From the NCBI RefSeq assembly GCF_027942865.1, contig NC_134515.1, forward strand, positions 22,094,227-22,158,226: a stretch of DNA of 64,000 nt, written 5' to 3'. This stretch comes from Odontesthes bonariensis. Lineage: Eukaryota > Chordata > Actinopteri > Atheriniformes > Atherinopsidae. The translations under genes were made by a program, and so were the position numbers. Under the pieces are notes generated by a model. It saw only the letters and a list, made by a program, of their open reading frames with translations, did no database searches and was not told the origin of the DNA. Below, one piece after another: positions 1 through 12,237 of the stretch (position 1 is its first letter; each line of letters starts with the position of its first letter).

Positions 1-540
1 ATATTTGCTGTTATTTTTAGGAAACCAGTGACCCACTACACATTGTTTATTAGGATTTTATATCAGTGGGGCATATTTATTGAGATATTATTAGCATATT
101 TGAATATTTTCATGGTTATATTACAGTTTATATATTTTTTTTAAATGAATACATTGATGTACACTGATGTGAAGATTTTTTTCAGAAATTACCAACCAAG
201 CTATGCAGTTTTACTAACGTCTATATTTATAAGTTCTTCACATATCACACACGTCTTCGCTTTGTATTCATCAGTCACACAGACTGCATTTTTGCATTCA
301 ATGCAAATGCATTGCATTTTAGTTGATCAACTACAGATTGTGATTACATATGTATAAATATATATATATATATATTTATTTTAGAAAAAGTTTAAAAAAA
401 ATCAATTATCTCGACTTAGAGGTAAAATTTAAAAGGAGATATTTAACATTTAAAATATCTAAAATTCAATCTCAAATGTTAATCATCTTTTCTGTGTGTA
501 ACTTCCATTTAAGAGCTCAAGCGTCAGTCGCAGGGTCGTA
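1..540. other. AT-rich upstream flank of ncoa6, no gene seen
   Basis: This stretch is strongly AT-rich with a short TA run near 357-376. The short reading frames here lack splice context and have low-complexity composition. I see no coding exon, RNA gene or clear mobile element. Confidence 0.6.
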
Positions 541-684
541 GATGCTCCTTCCTTAAACTGTATTTTATTTTGCAAAACACGACCGGAAGTCAAAGCTTCG
601 CTCTGCTAAGTTGCTCATGTTTTGTTAGCCAGTCTAGCAAGCCGATGTCGACTGGTTGAACTCACTATCAGATGATTATATGTG
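541..684 (+). promoter_or_regulatory. ncoa6: Probable ncoa6 promoter and non-coding first exon
   Basis: An ETS-type core promoter motif (CCGGAAGT) is seen at 583-590, and a consensus splice donor (GTAAGG) at 685. The first coding exon has an acceptor (TTGCAG) just before 1447 and starts translation 40 bases later, so a non-coding leader exon upstream is expected. The transcription start is not visible from sequence alone. Assigning this block as exon 1 is an inference from the motif and donor. Confidence 0.45.
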
Positions 685-1486
685 GTAAGGCGTTTGCTTT
701 CCTAATGTGCTCTTTAATACTTACATAATGTGGGAATGAAAAGTAAACAGATTGCTAAGCTAAGACACTGGACTTGAGTGCATTTGTGATTAATTACCTG
801 CTGTGCTATCCAGCTAAGCTAGCTAACACTTGCTAACGGGAGCTTTCTTAGAAGCCAGCAGGAACCGCTTTGACGTTAATTTCATGCTCTTTCTGTGTGT
901 TTCCACCAGCGAATAAATTTCAGATGGAAGCGTTGCTTGAATTGGCATTAATATGCATACTGATAGAGGAATTTAGGCATGTTTGTTCTCTTTTAATGTT
1001 CGCTTTTATTTGCGTTAAGGCCCGTGCTGCTGCTGGGCCGATCATTTTAACCAAGCTGACCATCGTTTGGGGAAGGGATTTTATGCTATGTAACTCTAAC
1101 TGAGGTCGATAGAAATCATACGACAATTAAAATAATCTGACCATCCATAGAGCCTTTTGTAATCCACTGATAGGTGAAACATCACAGGTTAGTGATGTCA
1201 CGTACAGGGGGGGTAACTGTGTGTTTCACTGTTATAATGTCACTAGTCTGTGTAGTTTTACCGAAAGAAAGGATAGTATTCTGTCTTTGACTCTTCTCAC
1301 TTGAGTTTTATTTACAAAAAGTAAATGAATTACCCAACATTTGGTCTACAAGAGTCTGTAATGACATTCCACTTTGCCATTTTCTCGTCTGTGAGACCTT
1401 TAACAGATGATATTGGGATCTGTTTCTATGTAAAATGTAATTGCAGCATAAAACGGTTCGGACGCCACTCCTAGCTCCAGGGCAGG

Positions 1487-2162
1487 ATGGCACACCAACG
1501 TACCCCACCTGAGATGTCCCAGAAGACAGAGTGCCTGGAGCCAAATGATGAATCGGACAGAGATTCTGGTGTTGGTGAGGACTCAGGAGAGGATGCTGAC
1601 GGTTGCCATACACACAATGCAGCAGAACCAGATAAAATCAAGGAGGAAGATGGCTTTGAAGAAGACAACAATCCTGCCGGGGAGGGACAAGACTTTACAG
1701 TCTTTGTTGCCTTCCAAGGAAATATGGAAGATGAAGACTTCATTCAGAAACTTGACACAGTTCTCAATGGCATACCTAACGTGCTTGATATGGGTAAGTT
1801 TGTTCATTGTTCATTTCTTAACATTGAATTTTTTTTTTTAAATACACGCACACACTTCAGAAAAACTTTGTTGTCCAGTTGTCTGAATGTAACTGTGCTG
1901 ATTGTTTTATCATTTTGTGTTGATCTAGAAGAGTATTCCCTTGGATATCTGTTTTTCGCAACATAGAACTTTTGAAAAAGTCTTTGTTATTGCACTGACC
2001 AATACCATATGACACAGTAATTTGGTAGTGCCAATACATAAGCATGAAGTAGATAATTGGGGGAATACTTCTGCTTTTTCCATACTCTGATTGGTCTGTT
2101 GCAGCCAGCCACAGTATACATAATTATTTTTATAATTAATTTTAATTAATTAATATAATTAA

Positions 2163-2223
<61 letters not shown>

Positions 2224-3571
2224 TTTTTTTTCTTCTTCTAAAGATTAGTTGCTGCCTAGCGCCTATGAACCAGCCTGCCTGTTTTCCCGACCAGTAGGTT
2301 CGGCAAGACAATGTTATGGCATCCCTTCTTGTCATTCAACTGCCTCTCTTTGCATGATCTGTTTCACTGAGCTTTATGTATGTTATAGCAATGTTGTATT
2401 TTATTGTTATTTTCTTGCCCTTCTGCAATTGATTAGATGAAGGGCGGTGGGGGGTGTCTGTCTGTCACGTATAATGTAATTGCAACACCAATATTACATC
2501 AAATATCATTTTATTTTAGGATCTGACAGGCTGCAGCCACAATGTGTGGAGCCATGGAACAGTGTGCGTGTTACCTTCAACATTCCTCGGGACGCCGCTG
2601 AGCGACTCAGACTGTTGGCCCAGAACAACCAGCAGCAGCTCAGAGACCTGGGGATTCTCTCTGTACAGATAGAAGGTAACGGCATGGTCTTCAAATTCAA
2701 TTCACTAGTCTTCAAAGCAGAATTAAATCGGACCATTTTTGTTGGTGGCACTTCAAAAGGCTGAAAAGCCCACCTGTACTGACAATAAGCAATGTTACTA
2801 TTTACTCTCCTCGTGCTCAGGGGAGGGAGCCATCAATGTCGCTGTGGGACCAAATCGAGGACAAGAAGTCAGAGTGAATGGACCAATTGGTGCACCTGGT
2901 CAGATGAGAATGGATGGTGGCTTTCCAGGTCAATCTGTCCCAGGTAGTGGTTTATTGAATTTAACACACAAATTAACTATAGACTGTACTTTGATTTTGG
3001 ATAGCTGTTCTTTTGATAACGGAGAGTTGTAGAGGAAGACAAGAAGATGTACTTTTTACTCTCAGCATACTTTTAACATTCACTACTATTGATTGTAAAT
3101 CTCTTCGGTTCTAATATGCATTTATTTCCACAAGGAGGGGTAAGGATGGCTAACCCATCAATGGTTCCCCCTGGACCTGGCATGGTAGGTCAAAATATGT
3201 TGCCAGGCAACAGTGGACAGATCCATCCTCGTGTCCAGAGACCACCGTCACAAACAGGTTTCGGATTTTACTTTTTGTGCCTTAGAAAAAAGAAAAAAAA
3301 AGTCGATCAAAACTTTGAAAATAATACATATTGGAGTGAACAGTAATATAACTCTGTAACTTCCTCAATTATAGATGTGATGGATCCAATGATGCCAGGT
3401 ATGTCCATTCAGCAGCAGCAGCAACAACAACAACAACAACTTCAGCACCAACAGGCTGGTTCCCACAGCTCAGGCCCCATGCCTCCTCAAGCTGCACATC
3501 ATATGCAGGCTCTGCAGGCTGGGAGACCACTAAACCAGGCTGCACTGCAGCAACTGCAGCAACAGCATCAC

Positions 3572-3614
<43 letters not shown>

Positions 3615-6600
3615 CCCAGCAGCAAGCGCAGCTCTCCCAACTTGGACCTAGGCCTCCATTCAACCCTTCTAGCCAGATGGCTGTGCCTCCTGGCTGGAAT
3701 CAGTTGTCCTCTGGTGTCTTACAACCACAAACAGCCCAAGGAGGCCCTGCCTGGAGAAAACCCCCACTTCAAGCTCAGATGGTTCAGCGCCCACCGTCCC
3801 TAGCTACAGTTCAGACTCCCAATCATCCCCCACCACCATATCCATTTGGCAGCCAGCAGGCTGGTCAGGTATTCAATGCCATGGGACAAGGACAATTACA
3901 GCAGCAACAGCAGGCAGTCATGGGTCAGTTTGCTGCTCCTCAGCCTAAAGGACAGCAGACTGGCCCTGGTGGTGTCACAGGACCACCCAGACCCCCTCCA
4001 CCCCTCCCATCAACTTCTGGACCACAGGGCAACCTCACTGCCAAGTCCCCTGGATCATCTTCATCTCCTTTTCAGCAGAGTTCACCAGGAACACCTCCCA
4101 TGATGGCTCAGAGACCTACAACCCCACAAGGTTTCCCCCAGGGCGTTGGTTCACCAGGAAGAGCAGCCCTTGGCCAACAGGGTAACATGCAACAAGGATT
4201 CATGGGAATGCCCCAGCATGCACAGCCCGGGGCCCAAGTTCACCCAGGCAAGTAACTGTTGTTGACTTTCTTGTTCGATTGAAATGCCCATCCTAAACAA
4301 AATAATGACTTTTTAAAGAAAGGAGTTTCTTTTGTTTATTGAAAGACATTCAAAATTAAAATCAGTAACCGCTGATTGCAGGCATGGCAAAGCGTCCCAT
4401 GGGCTTTCCAACCCAAAATTTTGTTCAAGGTCAGGTGAGTGCCAGCACCTCGGGGACCCCTGGTGGAGGAGCAACTCAGCAGTTACAGAGCAACCAAGCA
4501 ATGAGTCACACAGGTAAAACGTCATACTGCAGATGTGTGGGGGTATGTCTATAGGGAAACGCTGGTACTCCTGTATTTGGGTGTGAATTTATTGATTGGA
4601 ACGCAAAGTTTTGCTGTCAGAGTGACTACACCATGACCAGCATCTGCTAAATCTGAGCATTGTTATGATCTGTGATATAGTGTGCAGCAATTTAAAAGTG
4701 CTTATATTTGTAACCAGCAGGATCGGGTGGTTATGTCGGATAACTTTATGGAAACATGATTACAGAGGTGGACCTTTTTATGAGTTGCTTTTATTTATTC
4801 GGATCATCCCTCTTAATGCCGCCCCCCCCCCCCCCCCCCCCCCCTTAGCGTTATTTGACTGGCATTGGACAAACGTTTGAATTTGATGGTCAGTCTTATT
4901 TATCCTAAATTCAAAAGAGGAACAGGTGAGGAGAAGTGAAGGGATCCTTTTGTGACACTACTAGCCATATTCAGAATGTTTCTGTCCCCCCAAAAATTGT
5001 CTGTGATAGCTTTACAAAGTCATTTTGCTATCACAATTTTGGAAAAACAACCTTTTTTTTTTTTTTTTTTTAATTCAGTAAAGCCATACTTTCTATAGTC
5101 AGTCAGTTTTTAACCCAGTTTGGCCCTATCAGTTGTAAACAGAAGCACAACTTTGCCACACATGATTACCATATATTGTATCCATGTAACTGTTGTTCAT
5201 TGCCTATTTGCTCAGTGTGGGTCTAATTGCACTTTTGTGCCTATAAATGAATTGAACCCAAAACCTAAGAAAAGATATGGCTTAGGTAGAAAAATCTCAG
5301 AGATTTCCTTAAGAATAAAGAAACTGTATTGATCCCTTTGCAATTGTAACTTTTTCAAATATAAAATACTATGTTTATATTTGTATTACTCATATTATTG
5401 CGTTACATTTGGTAATGCACTTGCGTTCCAAACTTGGAACACGTGTCAGCGGAGCATGTATATGGTTGAGTATTTCCATATATTTAATGACAACTTAATA
5501 CCAATGACGGTCCTAAATTCACAGATTCAAACAGCCAGGCTGTCGTATGTAACAAGAAACCAATCCTGCCAAATTGTGAGGTGGAACTTGTCAGAGCTGA
5601 TCATCTGGAACAAGGTGTATCTAACATAAGCAACACAGCATTAGATGTTTGGTAATATACTCAGCAGCCAAGAAGTTTTTGAATCGAGGGTGAGTTGCTG
5701 CAACCAGCCTGAGGCCGGGCTAATTTGCCAGTAGAGAGACATGCATATTATATGAGGTGTTGGAAAAATTTGATACATTTTAAGGCATGAAAGTATTACT
5801 TTCAAGAAAAAATTCTAAATGTGTTGTTTTGATAGGCTTTTGTGAGTTTTAGGGGTTTAGAGCAATATCTGGCAGCAGAATTGGAACAATTTTCTTGACT
5901 TAGTTGTACCAATCTATCTATTTAAAACTGAAAATTGTTTATATTTCATTCCAACCTCTGTAGAATGTGTGCTTCTTACTTTTAAATTTGATTTGCTGCT
6001 TTCATTTGTTGACGGTCTGATTTAACTTTCTCTTGGAGGGCATAACAGCTCATTGCCTGTAGTGAGAGGTTTGAAGTATTTTCTAATCTTTCCCTTTCCA
6101 TTTTACATCAGGAGCCCCGCCATCAGCCTCCACACCAAACTCAATGCAGGGACCACCGCATGCACAGCCCAATGTTATCGGTGTACAAAGTAGCATGGCA
6201 GGTCCACCCCCTGGTACGACAGCTGGACCTAGTATGGGCCAGCAGCAGCCTGGCCTCCAGACCCAGATGATGGGCCTCCAGCATCAGGCCCAGCCTGTGT
6301 CCTCCTCCCCCAGCCAGATGGTTCAAGGCCAGGGTGGAGGTCAGACCGTCCTTTCAAGGCCCATCAGTCAAGGGCAGAGAGGAGGGATGACCCCACCTAA
6401 GCAGATGATGCCACAGCAAGGCCAGGGGGTGATGCATGGGCAGGGTCAGATGGTTGGAGGCCAAGGGCATCAGGCCATGCTCCTGCAGCAACAGCAACAA
6501 CAAAGCTCAATGATGGAACAAATGGTTGCCAACCAGATGCAAGGAAACAAGCAGACATTTGGAGGCAAAATTCCAGCTGGGGTTATGCCTGGCCAGATGA

Positions 6601-7825
6601 TGCGTGGCCCTTCACCAAACGTTCCAGGTAACATGGCTCAGTTCCAGGGCCAGGTTGGCCCACAGCAGATGAGTCCACAGCAGATGAATCCACAGCAGAT
6701 GAATCCACAGCAGATGACTCCACAACAGCAACAGCAAATGGTTCAACTTCAGCAACAGCAGTTACAGCAGCAACAGCAGTTACAACAACAGCAGCAACAA
6801 CACCAGTTGCAACAACAACAGCTACAGCAGCAGCAGCAGCAACAACAACAACACCAACAGATGAACCAGCAGCAGCCTCAGCAGGTTCCAGTCGCTGGTA
6901 ATCCCAATCAAGCTATGGGCATGCATGGGCAGCAGATGAGACTCCCTGTTGGCCATCATCTTATCCAACAACAGTTACAACAGCAGCATTTGCAGCAGCA
7001 ACAGCAGAAACAACAGCAACAAGCCATGCTACAGCAGCAGCAGCAACAACAGGCAGCTCAGCAACACCAACATGCCATAGGAGATCCGAATAGTGGGACA
7101 GGAGACATGGGAGTCCAGCAAATGGTCCCTGATATGCAGGCACAGCAACAGCAAGGCATGATGGGAGGCCCTCAGCACATGCAGATTGGAAATGGACACT
7201 TTGCAAGTCATGGCATGAACTTCAATTCCCAGTTTCCAGGTCAGATGCCAATTGGAGGACCCTGTGGACAACCAGGTGGCTTTGCTGTTAGCAAAGATGT
7301 TACATTGACTAGCCCACTGCTAGTCAATCTACTGCAGAGTGATATCTCAGCCAGTCAGTTTGGACCAGGAGGAAAACAGGGTGCAGGTGGGGGAAATCCA
7401 GCCAAACCCAAAAAAAAGAAACCGGCACGAAAGAAGAAGGCCAAAGAGGGTGACGGACAACAGCAAGTAGAAGGACTTGGGTAACAATTAGTTTTTTTTT
7501 AGCTAGTTTTAGCTATAGTGAACACTTATTATTAATATTATTATTATTATTACTACGTATTATACTGTAGGATCATTTGTCTGATTATCAACATATTTAT
7601 TTACTCTGTTTAGTGGTCTTGATGTGGCTGCTGGCATGGAGGATTCTGAACTACCAAATCTTGGTGGTGAACAAAGTTTGAGCATAGACAATTCAGGCCA
7701 GAAACTCCCTGACTTTGCTAACAGGCCTGCAGGTAAATAACTGACTTATGTCATTGCAGTTGTTTTGCATCTTTTTTTATTCAGTAAGTATTCAGTTGTA
7801 CTTATTCAAGTACTTTTTCTCTCTC

Positions 7826-7866
<41 letters not shown>

Positions 7867-7968
7867 CCTTCTTTATATTTTAATCTAGGCTTTCCTGGAC
7901 AGTCCGGAGAACAGAGAGTACTGCAGCAGGTACCCATGCAATTTATGCAGCAGCAACCGCAGCAGCAA

Positions 7969-7999
<31 letters not shown>

Positions 8000-10900
8000 A
8001 ACAACAACAAATGCAGCACATGCAACAGCAGCAGATACAGCAACAACAAATACAGCATCAGCAGCAAATGCAACATCAAATGCAACAGCAGCAAATGCAA
8101 CAACAACAGCAGCAGCAGCAATTACAGCAACAGCAAATGCAGCAACAGCAGCAGATGATGCAGATGCAGGGTCTTCAGAATGCTTCAGGACAACAAGGGA
8201 TGACAGGGCAACCGACATCAGGTCAAGGCCAGCCTCAGATGCATCCTCATCAGTTGCAGCAACAACAGCAGCAGTCTCAGCAGCCGCACCTGCAACAGCA
8301 GGTACCATTATTATGTGTATTAATTTAATGACTATATTTGGAATCGATACACAACAATTCTTTATTCATACTTACCGTTGACCCCCATTTTATATTTTAG
8401 CAACAACAACAACAACAACAACAACAACAGCAGCAGATGATGATGATGCTACAGATGCAGCAGGAGCAGACAAAGAATCGCATGCCCATTCCCCCAGGAG
8501 GTCAGCTCCCTCCTCGGGGTGTGGGCAATCCAACAGAGGTGCAAAGACATCCTGTTACACAGCAAGGCAACATGCCTGTAATGATCAGCCTTCAAGGACA
8601 TGGAGGTGTACCACCGTCACCTGACAAATCCAGAGGAATACCCTTGATGGTAAACCCACAGGTGAGTGCTAAATATTGAGACCTGCATAAACAATTATGC
8701 AACATGCAATAACAATGTTAACATTCACATCTCTGGCTAAAAACTAAGCTTTTAAATGCAGCCTAAATTTCTTTGTCATGGGAGTAAACCGCACACCAAT
8801 TATATTTCTTCCCTTTTTGTAGCTTGCAGGAGCTGCTCGAAGAATGTCCCATCCTGATGTCGTGCAGGGTCCCCAAGCAACTGGAACTGAGGAGGGCCCT
8901 GCAGGTGCTATCTCAAAACAAGACAGGCCTGGTGGTTTAGAAACTGGGGTGCAGCCTGGAAATGGGACCCAGCAGATTGTTACCAGCCAAGGCTCCAATA
9001 CTCACATGATGATGAAGCAAGGCCCTGGTCAAGCACAAATGCCCCAACACACTGGAGCCAGCCCCCAGCAACAGTTACCAACTCAGCCTCAGCAAGGAGG
9101 CCACATGTCTGGCCTTCATTTCCCCAATGTCCCAACAACTTCACAGAGCTCGAGGCCTAAAACTCCCAACAGAGCCAGTCCCAGGCCATACCACCATCCC
9201 CTTACTCCAACTAATCGTCCACCTAGTACTGAGCCCTCTGAGATTAACCTTTCACCTGAGAGGCTAAATGCTTCAATTGCAGGGCTGTTTCCTCCTAAAA
9301 TTAACATTCCTTTGCCCCCAAGACAGCCGAACCTTAACAGGGGTTTTGATCAACAAGGACTGAACCCAACAACTCTAAAAGCCATTGGACAGGCCCCCCC
9401 CAACTTAACTCTAACAGGCAACAACAACAACGGGAATACAGGTGGAAATAACACTAACAACAGTCAGCAGTCTTTCTCTTCTGGTGCTGGTGTAGGTGCT
9501 TCAGGGGCTAAACAGGACAAGCAATCTGGAGGGCAGAGTAAGAGGGCAAGTCCTAGCAATAGTCGTAGATCAAGTCCAGCCTCTAGTCGCAAGTCAGCCA
9601 CTCCAAGTCCAGGTAGGCAAAAGGGGGCAAAAATGACTATCACCTGCCCTCCCCACCAGCAGCAGTTGGCAAACCCTCAAGGTCTAACAATGATTCTAAG
9701 TCCTTCCTCAGTACCTCCAAGTCCAGTATCTATGCCTTCACAAGTGAGTGGAGGAATGGAGGCACACAAGACGCAAAGCTCCCTTCATGGGATTCATGGT
9801 AACTCTGCTGATGGAGTCAGGGAAAATTCAGGAATGATTACCACAGAGCAGCGGCAAGTACCCCAACATCAACCCCAGGGGCAGACTTTATCAGCCCCCA
9901 GAATAGCAAGTCCTTGTCTTCCTGCGCCTCAGCAGCTTAAACCTGACTTGGAAATGCATACTGGCACAGTTGACCGGCAACCAACACACTCAGCAACTGT
10001 GCAGGACTCAGAGGTCTCACCAGCTCTCAGAGCAGCTCCAACCTCCCTCAATCAGTTACTGGATAACACAGGTGTTTCAAACACATCGCTTCGGTCCACA
10101 CAGAATAACGCTTTAGCCATGGCAAAAGACAATCCCAAGTCTGCTTTGGATCCAGACAGGCCGCATCACAATAATTCCCAGATTACAGATAAATCAACAT
10201 CTGTTGTTGCTGTTGTTACTGTAAGTGAAATGGAGCCTAAACCCAAACCTGCCTCACCAATCCCTGCTAGTAGTTCTAACTTGCAGCCTACATCAGTTCC
10301 CAGTTCACATCCTCCAAATAATGTAAACTCTAGTCCTGCCGTTAGTCTTAACCAAAACCCCAACTCTAGTCTTGTGAATGCCATTCCAAATGTAAATTCA
10401 GCAACCACCGTTTGCAGCTCAGTCAGTGCTAACACTAATGCCGCCCCAAGTGTAAGTGTTAATACGGTCTCTTCTAGTCATAACAGCTCTGCCTCAACTA
10501 TTAGTACCAGTTCTATCTCCAGCTCTGCTGTAAACCCAACCAGTTCAGCACTTAAGTCAAACCCTAGTCCTAAACCTGTGAGCAGTGTGCACTCAGTCAT
10601 ACAGATTCCTGCATCTTCAAGCACCATTTCCCCAAACCAGATCACAGTGTTCGTCACCTCTAACCCCATCACTTCTGCTCCCACTCCACAGGCGCCTACA
10701 TCTATGGTCTCCACCATGGTGGCTGTCCCTAACCAAAACATTAGACCTCAGGACATCCGACAACAGAGTCCTGGCCCTCGATCTCAGCTTATAACCACAA
10801 CCCCTGTCTTTATCAAGCCAATTTTCCAAGTTCCAGGTTCACCCGTGACTCCCAATACACAGTCAGTCACCATGGTGGGGTCTATCCAGATGTCGACTGC

Positions 10901-12185
10901 AAACATTCAACTTTCTCCCGCCCCAAGCTGCACACAGTCCTCAGGGGGTAATATGGTCAGCACCCAGCCCACAAGAAGTGCTGTCGGACAGATCCAGATA
11001 GCCACTAGTATGCCCTCATCAACCCCAGTTGGCACTCTCTTAGCCCCTCAGCAAATTAACCCTGGGACCATCAAAACAGAAAGTACAGGTGAGACAAGTT
11101 CCTCTCAGAAGCCCGCTGTTCCGGTCTGTCAGCCATCTTCCCATCCAAGCCCTTCAGCATCATCTCCTTTTCAACCTCTGACTGCTCCGCCTCCCTGCTC
11201 TAGTCCAAGTGCTGTTAACACCATTCGAAAGAGTCCAATGTCTCCATCTCTCACTGCCCAAGGGAAAAGTAAGCCTGCACCAGCTGCTGTATGTGTTTCT
11301 GGCACAGATGACTCCCAGCAAAACACTGTAGAAAGGCCTCCACAGGTACATTCAGGGGCTGTCCCACCTCAGGTCTTTGTTCCTCCTGCTAGTACAGCCA
11401 TTCAGACGGAGGCACAAGCTCCTCATACTACTGTTGTTGGTTCAAAAATGACTCTGCCTGTAGTTTCTTCTCCAGTCCCTGTTCGAAGCCATGTTACTGT
11501 TCCTACTCAATTTGTTGGCCAGGCTCCAGTGCTTGTTTCGATCTCAAGTTCAGCACAGGCTGCTAATTCTCAAGCTACTGTTGTGACTGTAGTTGGTGCT
11601 ACCACTGGAGTCTCTTCCGCTACCTTGCTCTCTACAGTCACTCCTGTACAAAGTCCTGTTCCATCTGTTGTTCCAATTAAACCTGGACCTGTTGAGGCTT
11701 CTCATACCACATCTTCGCCAGTTGCTAATCCCAGTGGAGTTCCACATGGTCAATGTGAGACTCCAGTTGCAGAGCCTTCCATACCATCAGCGACAGCACC
11801 TGCTGAATCCATACAGACCACCCAAGGTAAGTTCTGTGAGGCGCAAGAATTGATGTGCAAGGCCTTCTCTCAACCCCCTACTTACATTCACAAAGACGCT
11901 TCATATGTGCTTTTAGCTGCGCAGGCAGAGCTGCACGGAATAATGTTCTACGCATTTAGATGTTTTGCTCTATTCTCAGTTTTATTATTTTGTCATCTCC
12001 TCTCCCAGCACCACCTCAACCACAAGCTTCTCAGGAACCTGTTGCCATTGAGAAGACAAGTAAGTGTAGCTACCCTTACTTAGAGCTGTTTTTGGTTGCA
12101 AAATCCTTTTTTAGGTTAAAAAGGGACAGTTTAATGAGAATTCATATATAAACAACTTTGAGCTGGTTGGCATAGAAATAATTTC

Positions 12186-12237
<52 letters not shown>

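Noticed and set aside
2169-2216. CRISPR-like or satellite array
   Set aside because: The repeated blocks in this window are simple dinucleotide or homopolymer runs with no spacers; the organism is a vertebrate.
4248-4255. Canonical GT donor at 4252 for the ncoa6 exon starting 3375
   Set aside because: It adds four bases and puts the next exon out of frame, destroying the GM-KR-MGF match. The GC donor at 4248 keeps the protein.
7806-8308. Antisense Cys-, Leu- and Ala/Val-rich frames across the ncoa6 Q tract
   Set aside because: They are reverse-strand readings of CAG/CAA repeats in the three frames and have no start context or domain.
11827-12083. Open read-through of the large ncoa6 exon to 12083
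   Set aside because: The donor GTAAGT at 11827 is strong, the extension has no similarity to NCOA6, and splicing to 12009 keeps the phase.
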